Shown here: positions 1 through 8,786 of the stretch, in pieces | Position numbering within the stretch: position 1 is the stretch's first letter | How the letters are laid out: each line of letters starts with the position of its first letter | Source: Rhodobacteraceae bacterium UBA6197 | GTDB lineage: Bacteria > Pseudomonadota > Alphaproteobacteria > Rhodobacterales > Rhodobacteraceae | Assembly (NCBI GenBank): GCA_002422085.1 | Contig: DISZ01000018.1 | Span: 378,962-442,961, forward strand | Length of the DNA: 64,000 bases | Direction: 5' to 3' | The notes under the pieces: generated by a model | Database searches by the model: none | What the model saw: the letters and a program-made list of their open reading frames with translations, nothing else | Told to the model about the DNA's origin: nothing | Translations under genes and position numbers: made by a program

Positions 1-1008
1 AAGCTTTGACGCGCCGATGCCAAGCGCGGCATCGCGGATCGAGGGGGGCACCGATTTCAGGCTGGCGCGAGTCGAAATGATGATCGTCGGCAGGGTCATC
101 AGCGTCAGCACAAGGCCGCCGACAATGGGTGCCGATTGCGGCAGGCCCATGAAGTTGATGAAGACCGCCAAGCCAAGAATACCGAAGACGATCGAGGGAA
201 CCGCCGCAAGATTCGAGATGTTCACCTCGATCAGATCGGTCCATTTGTTCTGCGGTGCGAATTCCTCAAGATAGATCGAGGCGGCAACGCCGATCGGCAG
301 CGCCAGCGCCAGCACGATCAGCATCATGTAGGCCGAACCCAGAATCGCAACGCCCAATCCGGCGGATTCGGGTCGTAATTCGGACGCATCCGAGCCGAAA
401 ATGAACGCCGGGTTGAACGAAACAGAGATCATGCCTGCATCGCGCATCTGTTGCGCCAGAACCAGTTGCGCGGGTGAGATGTTGGAATCAAGAGCGGCGC
501 TTTCCATGCTGACACGACCCTTGAAGAAGCCGTCCACACGACCATTGGCCAGGCCTTTGAAGGTGATCGTCTGGCCGATCAGGCCGGGGTTGGCCAAGAC
601 CTGATCGCGCAACTGCGCTGGGGCTTCTTTCGACACGAGGCCAAAGATGTCTTTCGCGGAAACACCCTCGGTGGCGATGCCGCGCTGCGAAATCTCGGCA
701 ATCAGCGCGGTCTGGATCACCTTGCCGTATCCAATGGTGGTGACCTTCTTCATCGCCTCGCCATCGCGATTGCCCGAGGGGTCAAGCTTGGCCGCATCCA
801 GCGCGATCGGAAGCTGAAGGAAGGTCTGGCGAAAGGCACCAAGCCCGTTGCCCAGAACCGAGGTCAGCAGCACGATCAGCGCCAGCACCCCGATGCCTAC
901 GGCGATCAGGCCGTAAAGGCGAAACCGGGCCTCGGCTGCATTGCGTTTGCGGGTGCGGGCATCGACGGCAAACAACGATTTCGGCGGGTTGGTCGAGGAC
1001 AGGGTCAT
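1..1008 (-). CDS. pstA: Phosphate ABC transporter permease PstA (partial, 3' end outside window)
   Basis: Inner-membrane permease of the high-affinity phosphate importer PstSCAB. The start ATG lies in a 4-base ATGA overlap with the pstC stop, so the two are translationally coupled. The visible 336 codons show an N-terminal membrane segment (about residues 32-54), a long periplasmic insertion (about 60-200) typical of the long alphaproteobacterial PstA, and then the permease core with IYLEEFAP and the IEVNISNLAAVPSIVFG stretch characteristic of PstA. The frame is open to the window edge, so the C-terminus and any pstB/phoU downstream are not seen. Family assignment is firm from sequence and context. 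Confidence 0.95.
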   Translation of the reverse strand, partial: MTLSSTNPPKSLFAVDARTRKRNAAEARFRLYGLIAVGIGVLALIVLLTSVLGNGLGAFRQTFLQLPIALDAAKLDPSGNRDGEAMKKVTTIGYGKVIQTALIAEISQRGIATEGVSAKDIFGLVSKEAPAQLRDQVLANPGLIGQTITFKGLANGRVDGFFKGRVSMESAALDSNISPAQLVLAQQMRDAGMISVSFNPAFIFGSDASELRPESAGLGVAILGSAYMMLIVLALALPIGVAASIYLEEFAPQNKWTDLIEVNISNLAAVPSIVFGILGLAVFINFMGLPQSAPIVGGLVLTLMTLPTIIISTRASLKSVPPSIRDAALGIGASKL

Positions 1009-2465
1009 TCGTATTGTTCCCGGTATTTGCGCACGACATAAAGCGCCAGAACATTCAGCCCCAGCGTCAACACGAACAGCGTCAACCCCAGCGCAAAAGC
1101 GACCAGCGTCTCGGGGCTGGCGAATTCGGTGTCTCCGGTCAACTGGCTGACGATTTTCACGGTGACAGTGGTCATTGCCTCGAACGGGTTGAGATCCAGC
1201 CGGGCGGCGGCCCCGGCGCCCATGACGACGATCATGGTTTCGCCGATCGCACGGCTGGCGGCCAGCAAGACCGCGCCAACGATACCGGGCAGCGCCGCCG
1301 GCAAGATCACCTGTTTCACGGTTTCAGACTTGGTTGCGCCAAGCCCGTAAGACCCGTCTCGCATCGACTGAGGCACCGCGTTGATGATGTCGTCAGACAG
1401 GGACGAGACGAAGGGGATCAGCATGACCCCCATCACCAGACCCGCGGTCATCACTGATGATGCGCTGCTTCCCAGCCCAAGCGGTTGCGCGAACCAGTCG
1501 CGCAGCGCCGGGCCGACGGTGATCAGGGCAAAGAGGCCATAGACGATGGTGGGAATGCCAGCCAGCACCTCAATGAGCGGTTTTGCCAGTGTTCGGGTCT
1601 TTTTTCCGGCATATTCGGCCAGATAGATCGCCGCCATAAGGCCCAGCGGCACCGCAACCAGCAGCGCGATGAAGGAAACGTATAGCGTGCCCCAGAGCAG
1701 CGGGATGATGCCAAGGTCGGACCCGCCGCGAAATTGCGGGTTCCAGGTCAAGCTGAAGAAAAAGTCGCGCGCCGGGTAAAGCTGAAAGAAGTGGCGGGTT
1801 TCAAACACCAGCGATAGCAAGATGCCAAGGGTAGTCAGGACCGCCACCATCGAGGCGCCGATCAATAGTGCGACGACAAAGCGCTCGAACACGTTGCGGG
1901 CGCGAAATTCCGGGGTGATGCGGCGCATCGACCAACCGAAACCTGTCACCGCCAGTAGCAGCGCCAGCGCGCCCATCACCAAGCGCCCGGTCGCGGACTG
2001 GAGGCGATAGGCTTTTGCAGCGGTCAGAACGCCGGGTTTGATGGCGTCGCCTACCGCAACGCCGACCCCGGCCAGACGCGACCGGATATCGGAAAGATCG
2101 GCGCGCAGCAGGTCTATATCCTGTTCGGACAGCCCGTCCTTGGCAGCAAGAGCGTCTAGCCCCGCAGCGACGCGGTGCACATCGGACATGACCAGCGCCT
2201 GCGAGCTACCGTCCGGAATATCGGCCGGAGTTAGCAGCGTGGCGATGCGTTGTTCAAGAAACAGGGGCTGCAGCAACAACCAGATCAACATTACCAGCAG
2301 CGCCGGAATGGCGGTGAACAGCGCGACCGACTGGCCATGATAACCCGGCAACGAATGCAGATTGCGCGGATCGCCCGAGACGGAAGAAAGGGCGCGCTTG
2401 CGCCCCAGAACGAAGCCTGCGCCCGCGAGGGCAAGGATGCCGAGAGTAAGAACGCCGACGCTCAT
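1005..2465 (-). CDS. pstC: Phosphate ABC transporter permease PstC, long form
   Basis: Second permease subunit of the phosphate importer, 486 aa against about 300 in E. coli. The extra length is N-terminal: two membrane segments (about 3-21 and 48-68), then a periplasmic coiled region (about 75-165), then the six-helix permease core from about residue 200. The ABC-contacting EAA-type loop is seen near residue 385 (GLGATKSETVKQV). Long PstC proteins are normal in Rhodobacterales and Rhizobiales. It lies 61 bases after pstS and overlaps pstA by 4 bases. A stem-loop separates it from pstS. Confidence 0.95.
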   Translation of the reverse strand: MSVGVLTLGILALAGAGFVLGRKRALSSVSGDPRNLHSLPGYHGQSVALFTAIPALLVMLIWLLLQPLFLEQRIATLLTPADIPDGSSQALVMSDVHRVAAGLDALAAKDGLSEQDIDLLRADLSDIRSRLAGVGVAVGDAIKPGVLTAAKAYRLQSATGRLVMGALALLLAVTGFGWSMRRITPEFRARNVFERFVVALLIGASMVAVLTTLGILLSLVFETRHFFQLYPARDFFFSLTWNPQFRGGSDLGIIPLLWGTLYVSFIALLVAVPLGLMAAIYLAEYAGKKTRTLAKPLIEVLAGIPTIVYGLFALITVGPALRDWFAQPLGLGSSASSVMTAGLVMGVMLIPFVSSLSDDIINAVPQSMRDGSYGLGATKSETVKQVILPAALPGIVGAVLLAASRAIGETMIVVMGAGAAARLDLNPFEAMTTVTVKIVSQLTGDTEFASPETLVAFALGLTLFVLTLGLNVLALYVVRKYREQYE

Positions 2466-2491
2466 GACAGCTCCGTTTGCTCAGGGTGTGT

Positions 2492-2520
2492 CGGGCGGCA
2501 TGCGTGTCGCGCGCCGCCCG
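2492..2520 (-). promoter_or_regulatory. Intercistronic stem-loop between pstS and pstC
   Basis: Perfect 8-bp inverted repeat (CGGGCGGC/GCCGCCCG) with a 13-base loop, just downstream of the pstS stop in the transcript. Stem-loops at binding-protein/permease junctions commonly protect the upstream mRNA or attenuate read-through so that the binding protein is made in excess. There is no clear T-run, so full termination is not implied. The role is inferred. Confidence 0.5.
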
Positions 2521-2526
2521 GCTTTT

Positions 2527-3567
2527 TCAGTTCAGCGGGCCCATCGGGGTCTCGGCGGCAACCATCGCCTGGGTCGCAGCCAGATCCGGGTCGGACACGA
2601 GGCCATAGGCCGCCAACGGGCCATCCGGGCCGGCCATGTCATCGGACACAAAGAATTCGATGTATTCCTTCAGGCCCGGAATCACGCCCAGATGCGCCTT
2701 CTTGACGTAGAAGTAGAGCGGGCGCGAAACCGGGTATTCGCCCTTGGCGATCGTTTCGGTCGAGGGAACCACGCCGTTCATGGTTGCGACCCGCAACCTG
2801 TCCGTGTTGTTTTGGTAGAAAGACAGGCCAAAGACACCGATGGCGTTCTTGTTGGCGTCGATGCGCGACAGGGTTTCAGTATAGTCGCCGTCGATGTCAA
2901 CCGACACACCATCGGTGCGCAAGTCCATACAGGCTTTCTGCGCGGCCTTCGCATCGTCGCCATTGGCAGCTTTCAGCAGATCAAAGGCGCCAGAGTCTTC
3001 GCAGCCCGCAATGATGACCTTTTCGTCGAATACTTCGCGGGTGCCATGCTTGGTGCCGGGAATAAAGGCCAGCAGGTCTTGCGCGCCAAAGGCCGGGTTC
3101 ACATCAGCCCAGGTCTTGTTGGGGTTCGCAACCAGCGCGCCATCCTTCACGATCCGGGCACCCAGAGCGTTATACCAATCTGTCGGGCTGAAGGCGTATT
3201 CGGGCCCGTTGATGTCGCTGGCAAAGACGATGCCGTCATAGCCGATACGGACTTCCATGATCTCGTTGACGCCATTGGCGGCGCAGGTGTCGATGTCCGA
3301 CTGCTTGATGCGCGACGACGAGTTCGCAATATCAATGGTGTTTTCGCCAACGCCTTCACAAAGCTTCTTGCGGCCAGCGCCCGAGCCACCCGATTCAACG
3401 ACCGGGGTGGGAAAGTCAAAATTTTCACCAAAGGCCTCGGCCACAATCGTGGCGTAGGGCAGAACGGTCGACGAGCCGGCGGTCTGAACATTGTCCCGCG
3501 CGGCGGCAGAGGTGGCCGAAACGGCTGCAATTGCAAAAACCGAGACGGAAAGCTTGACGAATTTCAT
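2527..3567 (-). CDS. pstS: Phosphate-binding protein PstS
   Basis: Periplasmic phosphate-binding protein, 346 aa, first gene of the pst operon. It has a clear Sec signal peptide (about residues 1-22, ending SAAA). The phosphate-binding segments of the family are present: AGSSTVLPYA near the mature N-terminus and ESGGSGAGRKKLC near residue 60, plus the GTREVF loop. The start is supported by the signal peptide and an upstream GGAGTGATCC stretch. A Pho box lies about 86 bases upstream, indicating PhoB-dependent induction on phosphate starvation. Confidence 0.97.
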   Translation of the reverse strand: MKFVKLSVSVFAIAAVSATSAAARDNVQTAGSSTVLPYATIVAEAFGENFDFPTPVVESGGSGAGRKKLCEGVGENTIDIANSSSRIKQSDIDTCAANGVNEIMEVRIGYDGIVFASDINGPEYAFSPTDWYNALGARIVKDGALVANPNKTWADVNPAFGAQDLLAFIPGTKHGTREVFDEKVIIAGCEDSGAFDLLKAANGDDAKAAQKACMDLRTDGVSVDIDGDYTETLSRIDANKNAIGVFGLSFYQNNTDRLRVATMNGVVPSTETIAKGEYPVSRPLYFYVKKAHLGVIPGLKEYIEFFVSDDMAGPDGPLAAYGLVSDPDLAATQAMVAAETPMGPLN

Positions 3568-3652
3568 GGATCACTCCTGATGGTCTGATGTGGCCATCCA
3601 ATAGGCCTGCCCTTCCTCTAGGGGCGCTCCGTGACGTTTATGCAAAGCGTAT

Positions 3653-3670
3653 GTAACAATCACATGACAA
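3653..3670 (-). promoter_or_regulatory. Pho box upstream of pstS
   Basis: On the reverse strand the sequence reads TTGTCAT-GTGA-TTGTTAC: two 7-base direct repeats separated by 4 bases, close to the PhoB consensus CTGTCAT-N4-CTGTCAC. It lies in the 382-base interval between pstS and the next gene. The rest of that interval (3671-3949) shows no gene or other site I recognise. Confidence 0.75.
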
Positions 3671-3949
3671 TCACTTTGACCCGTCGTGGTGGGGCGCCAA
3701 GTGGCGCGGCACCTCATGCCGGCAGGATCCCGAAAAAGATCAGTGACGATGAAAAGATCGACTCGGCCGGGCGGGCAGAAGTTGCATTCGCGTCCCGCAC
3801 CAAGACCGCATCCGAGGTGGACAGGATACAACTGCGGAGGAAGACGCGCAGGACCAAAAGCACCGATCTATCGGAAAAACGGCTCAAATACGCCAAAAAC
3901 AGGGACTCTGGTGCGGTGTGCGCGCCTTTAGACCATGTTCGCGCCGGGC

Positions 3950-4645
3950 TTAGGCGACCCAGCGCTGCAAGGCGTCGGCGATCAGGCCGGGGACCGACGG
4001 GTGCGCACCAATCTCGGTCAGAAGCGGGCCGGTAAACCCTGCCTCGGCCAATGCCTTTGGGATGTCGATTTCCACATGCCCCGCGCGGAGCGCGAAGAAC
4101 GGCAGGCACAGGGCCGGACCTTGGATCTGCGCGACTTCGGCCAGAAGCGGCGGCTCTTCGATCAGGCCAACAGAAATCCGCGAAAAAGGGGTCAGCGTAC
4201 GCAGCGTCTCGGCCATGGCGTAGCTGCTGTCTTTTGACTTGCGCGCCACTTTTGACCCATGTGCGGCAAGAATCAGCACTGCAGAAACTGGATCTATTCC
4301 GGCCAATCTTGCTGCTTCAAGTGTTGCCTCGGCGATCAGCGCGGGTAGCGCCGGGTCGGTGCCGAACGGGGCAAGCCGGGGCAGGTCTTCGGCGCCGACG
4401 AGCGCGAGACGCCGCGGAAGCTCGCGTCCGCTAAACCAGCCCTCGGCCATGAAGAATGGGTAAATCAACGGCGCGGTCAACGCGCCCATCGCTGCCTCAA
4501 AGGCTCCGGGCTTGGCAAGGGTGACACCGCGCACAACCCAACCCGGCAGATGCAGCCCGACGGCCTTGGCCAAGGCGACCAGAGCCGCGTTTTGCGGTTC
4601 GGGGTCGCTGGGCGAGCCGTGCGCGACGATCAGGACCTCTGGCAT
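3950..4645 (-). CDS. CbiX/SirB-type chelatase family protein
   Basis: A 231-aa protein of the sirohydrochlorin chelatase (CbiX/SirB) class, which inserts Co2+ or Fe2+ into sirohydrochlorin. It is built as two related halves: VLIVAHGSPSD at residues 5-15 and VLILAAHGSK near residue 130, each with the His that serves as metal ligand or general base in this superfamily. The two-domain length matches long CbiX. It stands alone here, with no other cobalamin or sirohaem genes nearby, so substrate and metal are not determined. The start ATG is preceded by AAGGAGCACCCGA, a good ribosome-binding site. Confidence 0.8.
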   Translation of the reverse strand: MPEVLIVAHGSPSDPEPQNAALVALAKAVGLHLPGWVVRGVTLAKPGAFEAAMGALTAPLIYPFFMAEGWFSGRELPRRLALVGAEDLPRLAPFGTDPALPALIAEATLEAARLAGIDPVSAVLILAAHGSKVARKSKDSSYAMAETLRTLTPFSRISVGLIEEPPLLAEVAQIQGPALCLPFFALRAGHVEIDIPKALAEAGFTGPLLTEIGAHPSVPGLIADALQRWVA

Positions 4646-5146
4646 TCGGGTGCTCCTTCCCCGCCCAAGCTAGCTGCTTTTGTGGGCATGGCAACGCCTC
4701 AAACCCGCAAGAACGGCCACGTCCCACATCGACGGTGGCGGTCATCTCAAAGCATTCCAGACCCGCAGACCATGCCGGATTCGGCTGATGATGGTGCCAC
4801 ATCCAGGCGGCCCGCCGATGCCGCGGAATCCAAAACCGGGTAGCGCGGGCCTGACCAAATGGGTTCTGGTCCCCATTGCCCCCGAAAACACCGCGGCGGA
4901 TGAGCCCTCGAACCCGTGCGTTCGGGGCAGTGGGGGTTGCCTGCCAAGACGCAACCTCAATGCGAGGCGGAGCTGTCCCACAAGGTGGTTAAGGGCGTGT
5001 TTACTGTAACACGCTGAATTCATGTAGATTTGTTCAGACTGCGCGCTTGCATGGAATCACCGCTGGCGCTAGAACAACGATACAGGCCAGGACGGCCAAG
5101 ACCGAATAGTTTCACGTGTGGTGCATAGGGGAGCACGTGGGGTGGT
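4646..5146. other. Intergenic stretch without a recognised gene
   Basis: About 500 bases between the CbiX-like gene and the EVE gene. Several frames stay open because of high GC, but none has a ribosome-binding site or a recognisable domain. The DNA has secondary structure: a 7-bp hairpin at 4995-5014 (GCGTGTT/AACACGC, loop TACTGT), and GC-rich complementary segments around 4811-4829 and 4885-4899. A small RNA is possible, but I cannot assign a family. Confidence 0.4.
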
Positions 5147-5185
5147 GAAGGGTCTTGGTAGGGGTGCCAGGACCCTTCATGTTTT
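5147..5185. terminator. Strong hairpin terminator downstream of the EVE gene
   Basis: A 12-bp stem (GAAGGGTCTTGG/CCAGGACCCTTC, one G-T pair) with an 8-base loop at 5147-5178. On the forward strand it is followed by ATGTTTT, so the best termination geometry is for a forward transcript. It also lies just after the stop of the reverse-strand EVE gene and could act there without a U-run. There is no forward coding gene ending here, which leaves room for a short forward transcript. Confidence 0.6.
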
Positions 5186-5190
5186 GGGGA

Positions 5191-5610
5191 TCACGGCGCG
5201 ATTCCGCCCAACTCGCAGACAATCCGCCATTCTTCCTCGGTCACCGGCTGCACTGACAAGCGCATGGATTTGACCAAAGCCATTTCCGACAGGCGCGGGT
5301 CGGCCTTGACCTCGGCCAAGGTGACGGGGCGCAGCAGCGGCCGCACCGCGCGGATATCCACGCAATCCCAGCGCGGATCATCTGTCGTGCTATCGGGGTG
5401 TGAGGTCGCGCAGATCTCGACGATGCCGACGATCTCTTTGCCGACGTTCGAATGGTAGAAAAACCCCTGATCGCCGATCTGCATGGCGCGCATGTTGTTG
5501 CGCGCAAGGTAATTGCGCACGCCGTTCCATTCCTCGCCAATCTCGCCCTTGGTGACTTGATGGTCCCAGCCCCAGACATCAGGCTCGGATTTGAACAGCC
5601 ACTTCGCCAT
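5191..5610 (-). CDS. EVE domain-containing protein
   Basis: A 139-aa single-domain EVE protein (PUA-like fold, related to human THYN1). EVE domains bind modified bases in DNA or RNA; the cellular role in bacteria is not settled. Diagnostic segments are MAKWLFKSEPDVWGW at the N-terminus, EEWNGVRNYLARNNM, and FYHSNVGKEIVGI. I chose the start at MAKWLF because it shares one base with the upstream stop (TGATG) and begins the domain exactly; an upstream in-frame ATG would add seven unrelated residues. It sits in a chain with the YciI gene and gpsA. Confidence 0.9.
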   Translation of the reverse strand: MAKWLFKSEPDVWGWDHQVTKGEIGEEWNGVRNYLARNNMRAMQIGDQGFFYHSNVGKEIVGIVEICATSHPDSTTDDPRWDCVDIRAVRPLLRPVTLAEVKADPRLSEMALVKSMRLSVQPVTEEEWRIVCELGGIAP

Positions 5611-5879
5611 CAGCCAACCACCTTTTTCCATTCGGTCACGCGAACGCTTTCAAACAGGTCGGCGGCTTTGTAGGGGTCGTTCGCAGCCCAGCTTTGGGCC
5701 TCTGCGAGACTGTCGGCCTCGATCAGAACCAGCGACCCGGTCATCTGTCCGTCTTCGATGAACGGTCCTGCCAACTGCACGACTCCGGTCTTTTCGATAT
5801 AGGCCAGATGGGCGGCGCGGTTGTCCAGTCGGATCTGAAGCGCGCCGGGCTTGTCTTGGCAGATGATGGCGTAAAGCAT
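5610..5879 (-). CDS. YciI family protein
   Basis: An 89-aa YciI-like protein with a dimeric alpha/beta (ferredoxin-like) fold. The family motif is clear: the N-terminal YAIICQDKPGALQIR with the conserved D, R and H residues (RLDNRAAHLAYI), GPFIEDGQMTGSLVLIEADS, and the ANDPYKAADLFE segment with the putative Asp. YciI proteins are mostly uncharacterised; some act as dehalogenase- or lyase-like enzymes. It is downstream of gpsA (2-base gap) and overlaps the EVE start by one base, so it is probably co-transcribed from tsaD onward. Confidence 0.9.
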   Translation of the reverse strand: MLYAIICQDKPGALQIRLDNRAAHLAYIEKTGVVQLAGPFIEDGQMTGSLVLIEADSLAEAQSWAANDPYKAADLFESVRVTEWKKVVG

Positions 5880-5881
5880 GG

Positions 5882-6838
5882 TTACTCCTGTTTTAGGGGG
5901 CGGGAAAGTAGCGCCACGATGGCATCGGCGACAGTGACCTTGCGCGCGACAAGTGCCGAGACCATCGTGGCAATGGGCATGTCAATTCCGCTTGATCTGG
6001 CAAGAATAGAGACTGCTTTTGCGGTCGCAATCCCCTCGACAGTGGCGTCGCTGTCAAAATCCTCACCTGCGCCAAGCGCATGGCCAAAGCGGAAATTGCG
6101 CGACTGGGTCGAGGTGCAGGTCAGCACCAGATCGCCAAACCCGGAAAGCCCGGCAAGCGTTTCGGCGCGCGCACCCAGGGCGGCGGCAATGCGGTTGATC
6201 TCGGCAAAGCCGCGGGTCATCAGTGCGGCGCGGGCGGAATCACCCAGCCCCGCCCCGATGACCACGCCCGCGGCTATGGCGACAACGTTTTTCAGCGCGC
6301 CACCCAATTCGGCGCCGATCGTATCCGTGGTCCGATAAAGCCGCAGCGTGGGCGTCGAAAGTTGGGCCTGCAAGGTCTCGCCAGCGTCGGCACAAGCCAG
6401 CGTCAGGGCGGTGGGCAAGCCCCGCGCGATGTCGGCCGCAAAACTGGGGCCGGTCAGAATTGCGGCGCGGGCATTGGGACAGGCTGCACGGATCAGCGCG
6501 GTTGGCCCTTGCCCCGACCCAAGGTCGATGCCCTTCGAGCAGGCCACAAGCGATTTTCCCTCAAGTTGCGCGGCGTTGTGCGCCAGGAATGTCGCCATCT
6601 GCTGCATCGGCATCGCCAGAAGAACAGTTTCAGCGGCACAGGCTGACGCCAGATCGGCCGTTACAGAGACGTTTTGGGGAAGATCCACGCCCGGCAGACG
6701 CCGCGCGTTTTCACGAGTGGCGGTCATGACCTCGGCTTGCTTTGGGTCGCGCGCCCAAAGCGTAACGGCACCGTTTCTGGCCAGTGAAACCGCAAGTGCG
6801 GTGCCAAATGCACCCGCGCCCAGAATAGAGATGCTCAT
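5882..6838 (-). CDS. gpsA: Glycerol-3-phosphate dehydrogenase [NAD(P)+]
   Basis: Cytosolic enzyme reducing dihydroxyacetone phosphate to sn-glycerol-3-phosphate for phospholipid synthesis; 318 aa. It shows the Rossmann motif GAGAFGTALA at residues 6-15, the VACSKGID segment, GPSFAADIARGLPTAL, the catalytic Lys in GALKNVVAIAAG and the C-terminal GLGDSARAALMTRGFAEI. The frame is open further upstream, but the true start is MSISILGAG, whose ATG overlaps the tsaD stop by 4 bases (ATGA). The tsaD-gpsA order is common in Rhodobacterales. Confidence 0.97.
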   Translation of the reverse strand: MSISILGAGAFGTALAVSLARNGAVTLWARDPKQAEVMTATRENARRLPGVDLPQNVSVTADLASACAAETVLLAMPMQQMATFLAHNAAQLEGKSLVACSKGIDLGSGQGPTALIRAACPNARAAILTGPSFAADIARGLPTALTLACADAGETLQAQLSTPTLRLYRTTDTIGAELGGALKNVVAIAAGVVIGAGLGDSARAALMTRGFAEINRIAAALGARAETLAGLSGFGDLVLTCTSTQSRNFRFGHALGAGEDFDSDATVEGIATAKAVSILARSSGIDMPIATMVSALVARKVTVADAIVALLSRPLKQE

Positions 6839-7929
6839 GCCTTCGCCCCCTTCTTGCCCGCGCCCAGCATGGCCGGGGCGTTCTGGTCCAAAGGCCAGCG
6901 TGGGCGCGCCGAAAGATCCAAGCCATCGCGCGCGCCAGATTGAAACCGTTCGATCCCGGCCCAGGCGATCATCGCCGCATTGTCGGTGCATAGCGAAATG
7001 GGCGGGGCCAGAAAGCGTGCGCCAACCTCGGCGGAGATAGCCTCCAACTTCGCGCGAATTGGCGCATTTGCTGCAACACCGCCCGCGACGGCAAAGGCCG
7101 GCACTGTGGGCGACAGGGCCATGTATTCCTTTAATGCGCGGCGCGACTTTTCGGCCAGAACATCGGCGACGGCAGCCTGAAAGCCCGCGCACAAATCGGC
7201 GCGGGTCTGCCGGGGAAGCCCGCCGTTTTCAAGGACAACGGCGTCACGCGCCCGCAACAGGGCTGTTTTCAGCCCCGAGAACGACATGTCGCAGCCGGGT
7301 CGGTCCAGCAAGGGGCGGGGAAAGGCAAATCGCTTCGGATTGCCTTGCCGGGCCTCGGATTCGACAGCGGGGCCACCCGGTTGCGGCAGGCCCAAAAGCT
7401 TGGCGGTCTTGTCGAAGGCCTCGCCCGGGGCGTCGTCGATAGTGCCGCCAAGGCGGGTGAATCTCTCGGGGCCGTGGGCGACGAGGAACTGGCAATGCCC
7501 GCCCGAAACCAGGAGCATCAGGTAGGGAAAGGGTAGCGAATCGGTCAGGCGCGGGGTCAGCGCGTGGCCCGCAAGATGGTTGACGCCAATCAGTGGCAGG
7601 CCCGTGCCCGCAGCAAGCCCCTTCGCGCACATCACCCCCGACAGCACGCCTCCGATCAGGCCGGGGCCGGCGGTTACCGCGATACCGTCCAGTGCGGCCA
7701 GCGGCAGATTGGCGCGCAACAGGGCCTCTTCAATGCAAAGATCCAGCTTTTCGGCATGCGCGCGGGCGGCCAGCTCTGGCACGACGCCGCCAAAGGCCGC
7801 GTGCAGTTCGGTTTGACCTGCGACGACCGAAGCAAGGATCTCGGCGCGGCCGTCAGACAGGCGCACCACAGCCGCCGCGGTATCGTCGCAGCTTGACTCG
7901 ATGCCAAGAAAGGTCAGCGTTTGTGCCAT
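6835..7929 (-). CDS. tsaD: tRNA N6-threonylcarbamoyladenosine transferase TsaD
   Basis: Transfers the threonylcarbamoyl group to A37 of ANN-decoding tRNAs together with TsaB and TsaE. The 364-aa protein starts MAQTLTFLGIESSCDDT, the standard N-terminus; an 18-residue upstream extension is in frame but unlikely. The metal-binding motif NHLAGHA is present near residue 115, with VSGGHC and GGVAANAPIR further on, and SLCTDNAAMIAW near the C-terminus. It overlaps gpsA by 4 bases and is divergent from hemD across 72 bases. Confidence 0.97.
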   Translation of the reverse strand: MAQTLTFLGIESSCDDTAAAVVRLSDGRAEILASVVAGQTELHAAFGGVVPELAARAHAEKLDLCIEEALLRANLPLAALDGIAVTAGPGLIGGVLSGVMCAKGLAAGTGLPLIGVNHLAGHALTPRLTDSLPFPYLMLLVSGGHCQFLVAHGPERFTRLGGTIDDAPGEAFDKTAKLLGLPQPGGPAVESEARQGNPKRFAFPRPLLDRPGCDMSFSGLKTALLRARDAVVLENGGLPRQTRADLCAGFQAAVADVLAEKSRRALKEYMALSPTVPAFAVAGGVAANAPIRAKLEAISAEVGARFLAPPISLCTDNAAMIAWAGIERFQSGARDGLDLSARPRWPLDQNAPAMLGAGKKGAKA

Positions 7930-8001
7930 GGTCTGCCGGTTGCGTGGATCCTGCATCGCAGGTAACACCGGGGCAGAGATCACACAATCCCGGGGGTTCC
8001 C

Positions 8002-8715
8002 GTGCCTGATCCACGCCCTACGCTTTTGATGACCCGGCCCGAGACAGATTCGCTCTGTTTTGCCGATGATTTCATGGCGCGGTTTGGCAGAGACTGGCCG
8101 ATTGTCATTTCACCACTGCTGAAAATCGTGATTCTGGCACCGACCATTCCGGCAGCAGAGGCCGTCGTTTTTACCTCGGCCAATGCCGTGGCGCCCTTTG
8201 CGGCGCTGTCACCCGCAGGCGGCAGGCGGGCGTATTGTGTTGGCGCGCGGACGGCGCGGGCCGCTGCCGAGGCGGGGTTCTTACCCGTCACCGGGCCAGG
8301 AGACGCCGCCGGGTTGGTGCCGCTGATTGGCGCCGCGGCGCGCGGCCCGCTGATCTATGCACGTGGGCGGCATGTCGTGTCAAACCTGGCAGAAACACTG
8401 AATTTGGCTGGAATAGAGACGTTTGAAGCCATCGTATACGACCAGGTTCAACAGCACCTGACTGGCGCTGCGCGGCGGGCCTTGGCCGCTCCGGCAGGGG
8501 GGGTTGTGCCGCTTTTTTCGGCCCGCACGGCGCGCCTTTTCGTGGCAGAAGTGAAGGGCAGCGATGCGACCATGCGGATTGCCGCGATCAGTGCGGCGGT
8601 GGCGGAACCCTGTCATGACTTGGAGGTGGCGCAGCTTGAAGTGGCCCTGACGCCGGATTCCGCAGGGGTCATGGCGGCGCTGGCGCGGCTTATTGGCTCA
8701 GCCGTAGTGGCTTGA
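8002..8715 (+). CDS. hemD: Uroporphyrinogen-III synthase
   Basis: Cyclises hydroxymethylbilane to uroporphyrinogen III in haem, sirohaem, cobalamin and chlorophyll synthesis. The 237-aa length fits. Sequence identity in HemD is always low, but the N-terminal LLMTRPETDS, VFTSANAVAPFA near residue 60, YCVGARTARAA and the second-domain LFSARTARLF are typical. It starts with GTG at 8002. Divergence from tsaD and the following mitofilin-like and HemY genes match the conserved Rhodobacterales hemD locus, which supports the call. Confidence 0.88.
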   Translation: MPDPRPTLLMTRPETDSLCFADDFMARFGRDWPIVISPLLKIVILAPTIPAAEAVVFTSANAVAPFAALSPAGGRRAYCVGARTARAAAEAGFLPVTGPGDAAGLVPLIGAAARGPLIYARGRHVVSNLAETLNLAGIETFEAIVYDQVQQHLTGAARRALAAPAGGVVPLFSARTARLFVAEVKGSDATMRIAAISAAVAEPCHDLEVAQLEVALTPDSAGVMAALARLIGSAVVA

Positions 8716-8786
8716 GCCAACGGGCTTGGGCCCTTAGATTGATTTGGACAAGGTGCCGATGGTGCCGATTTCGTGGAGGAATTGCC

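Noticed and set aside
4811..4899. Possible 6S- or SRP-like RNA on the reverse strand (complementary GC arms, GCGGCATC near one end)
   Set aside because: The span is too short for 6S RNA and lacks the SRP GGTCAGGTCCGGAAGG core; only generic pairing is seen.
5882..7192. N-terminal extension of GpsA by 118 residues
   Set aside because: The extension overlaps tsaD antiphase; MSISILGAG with the ATGA overlap is the proper start.
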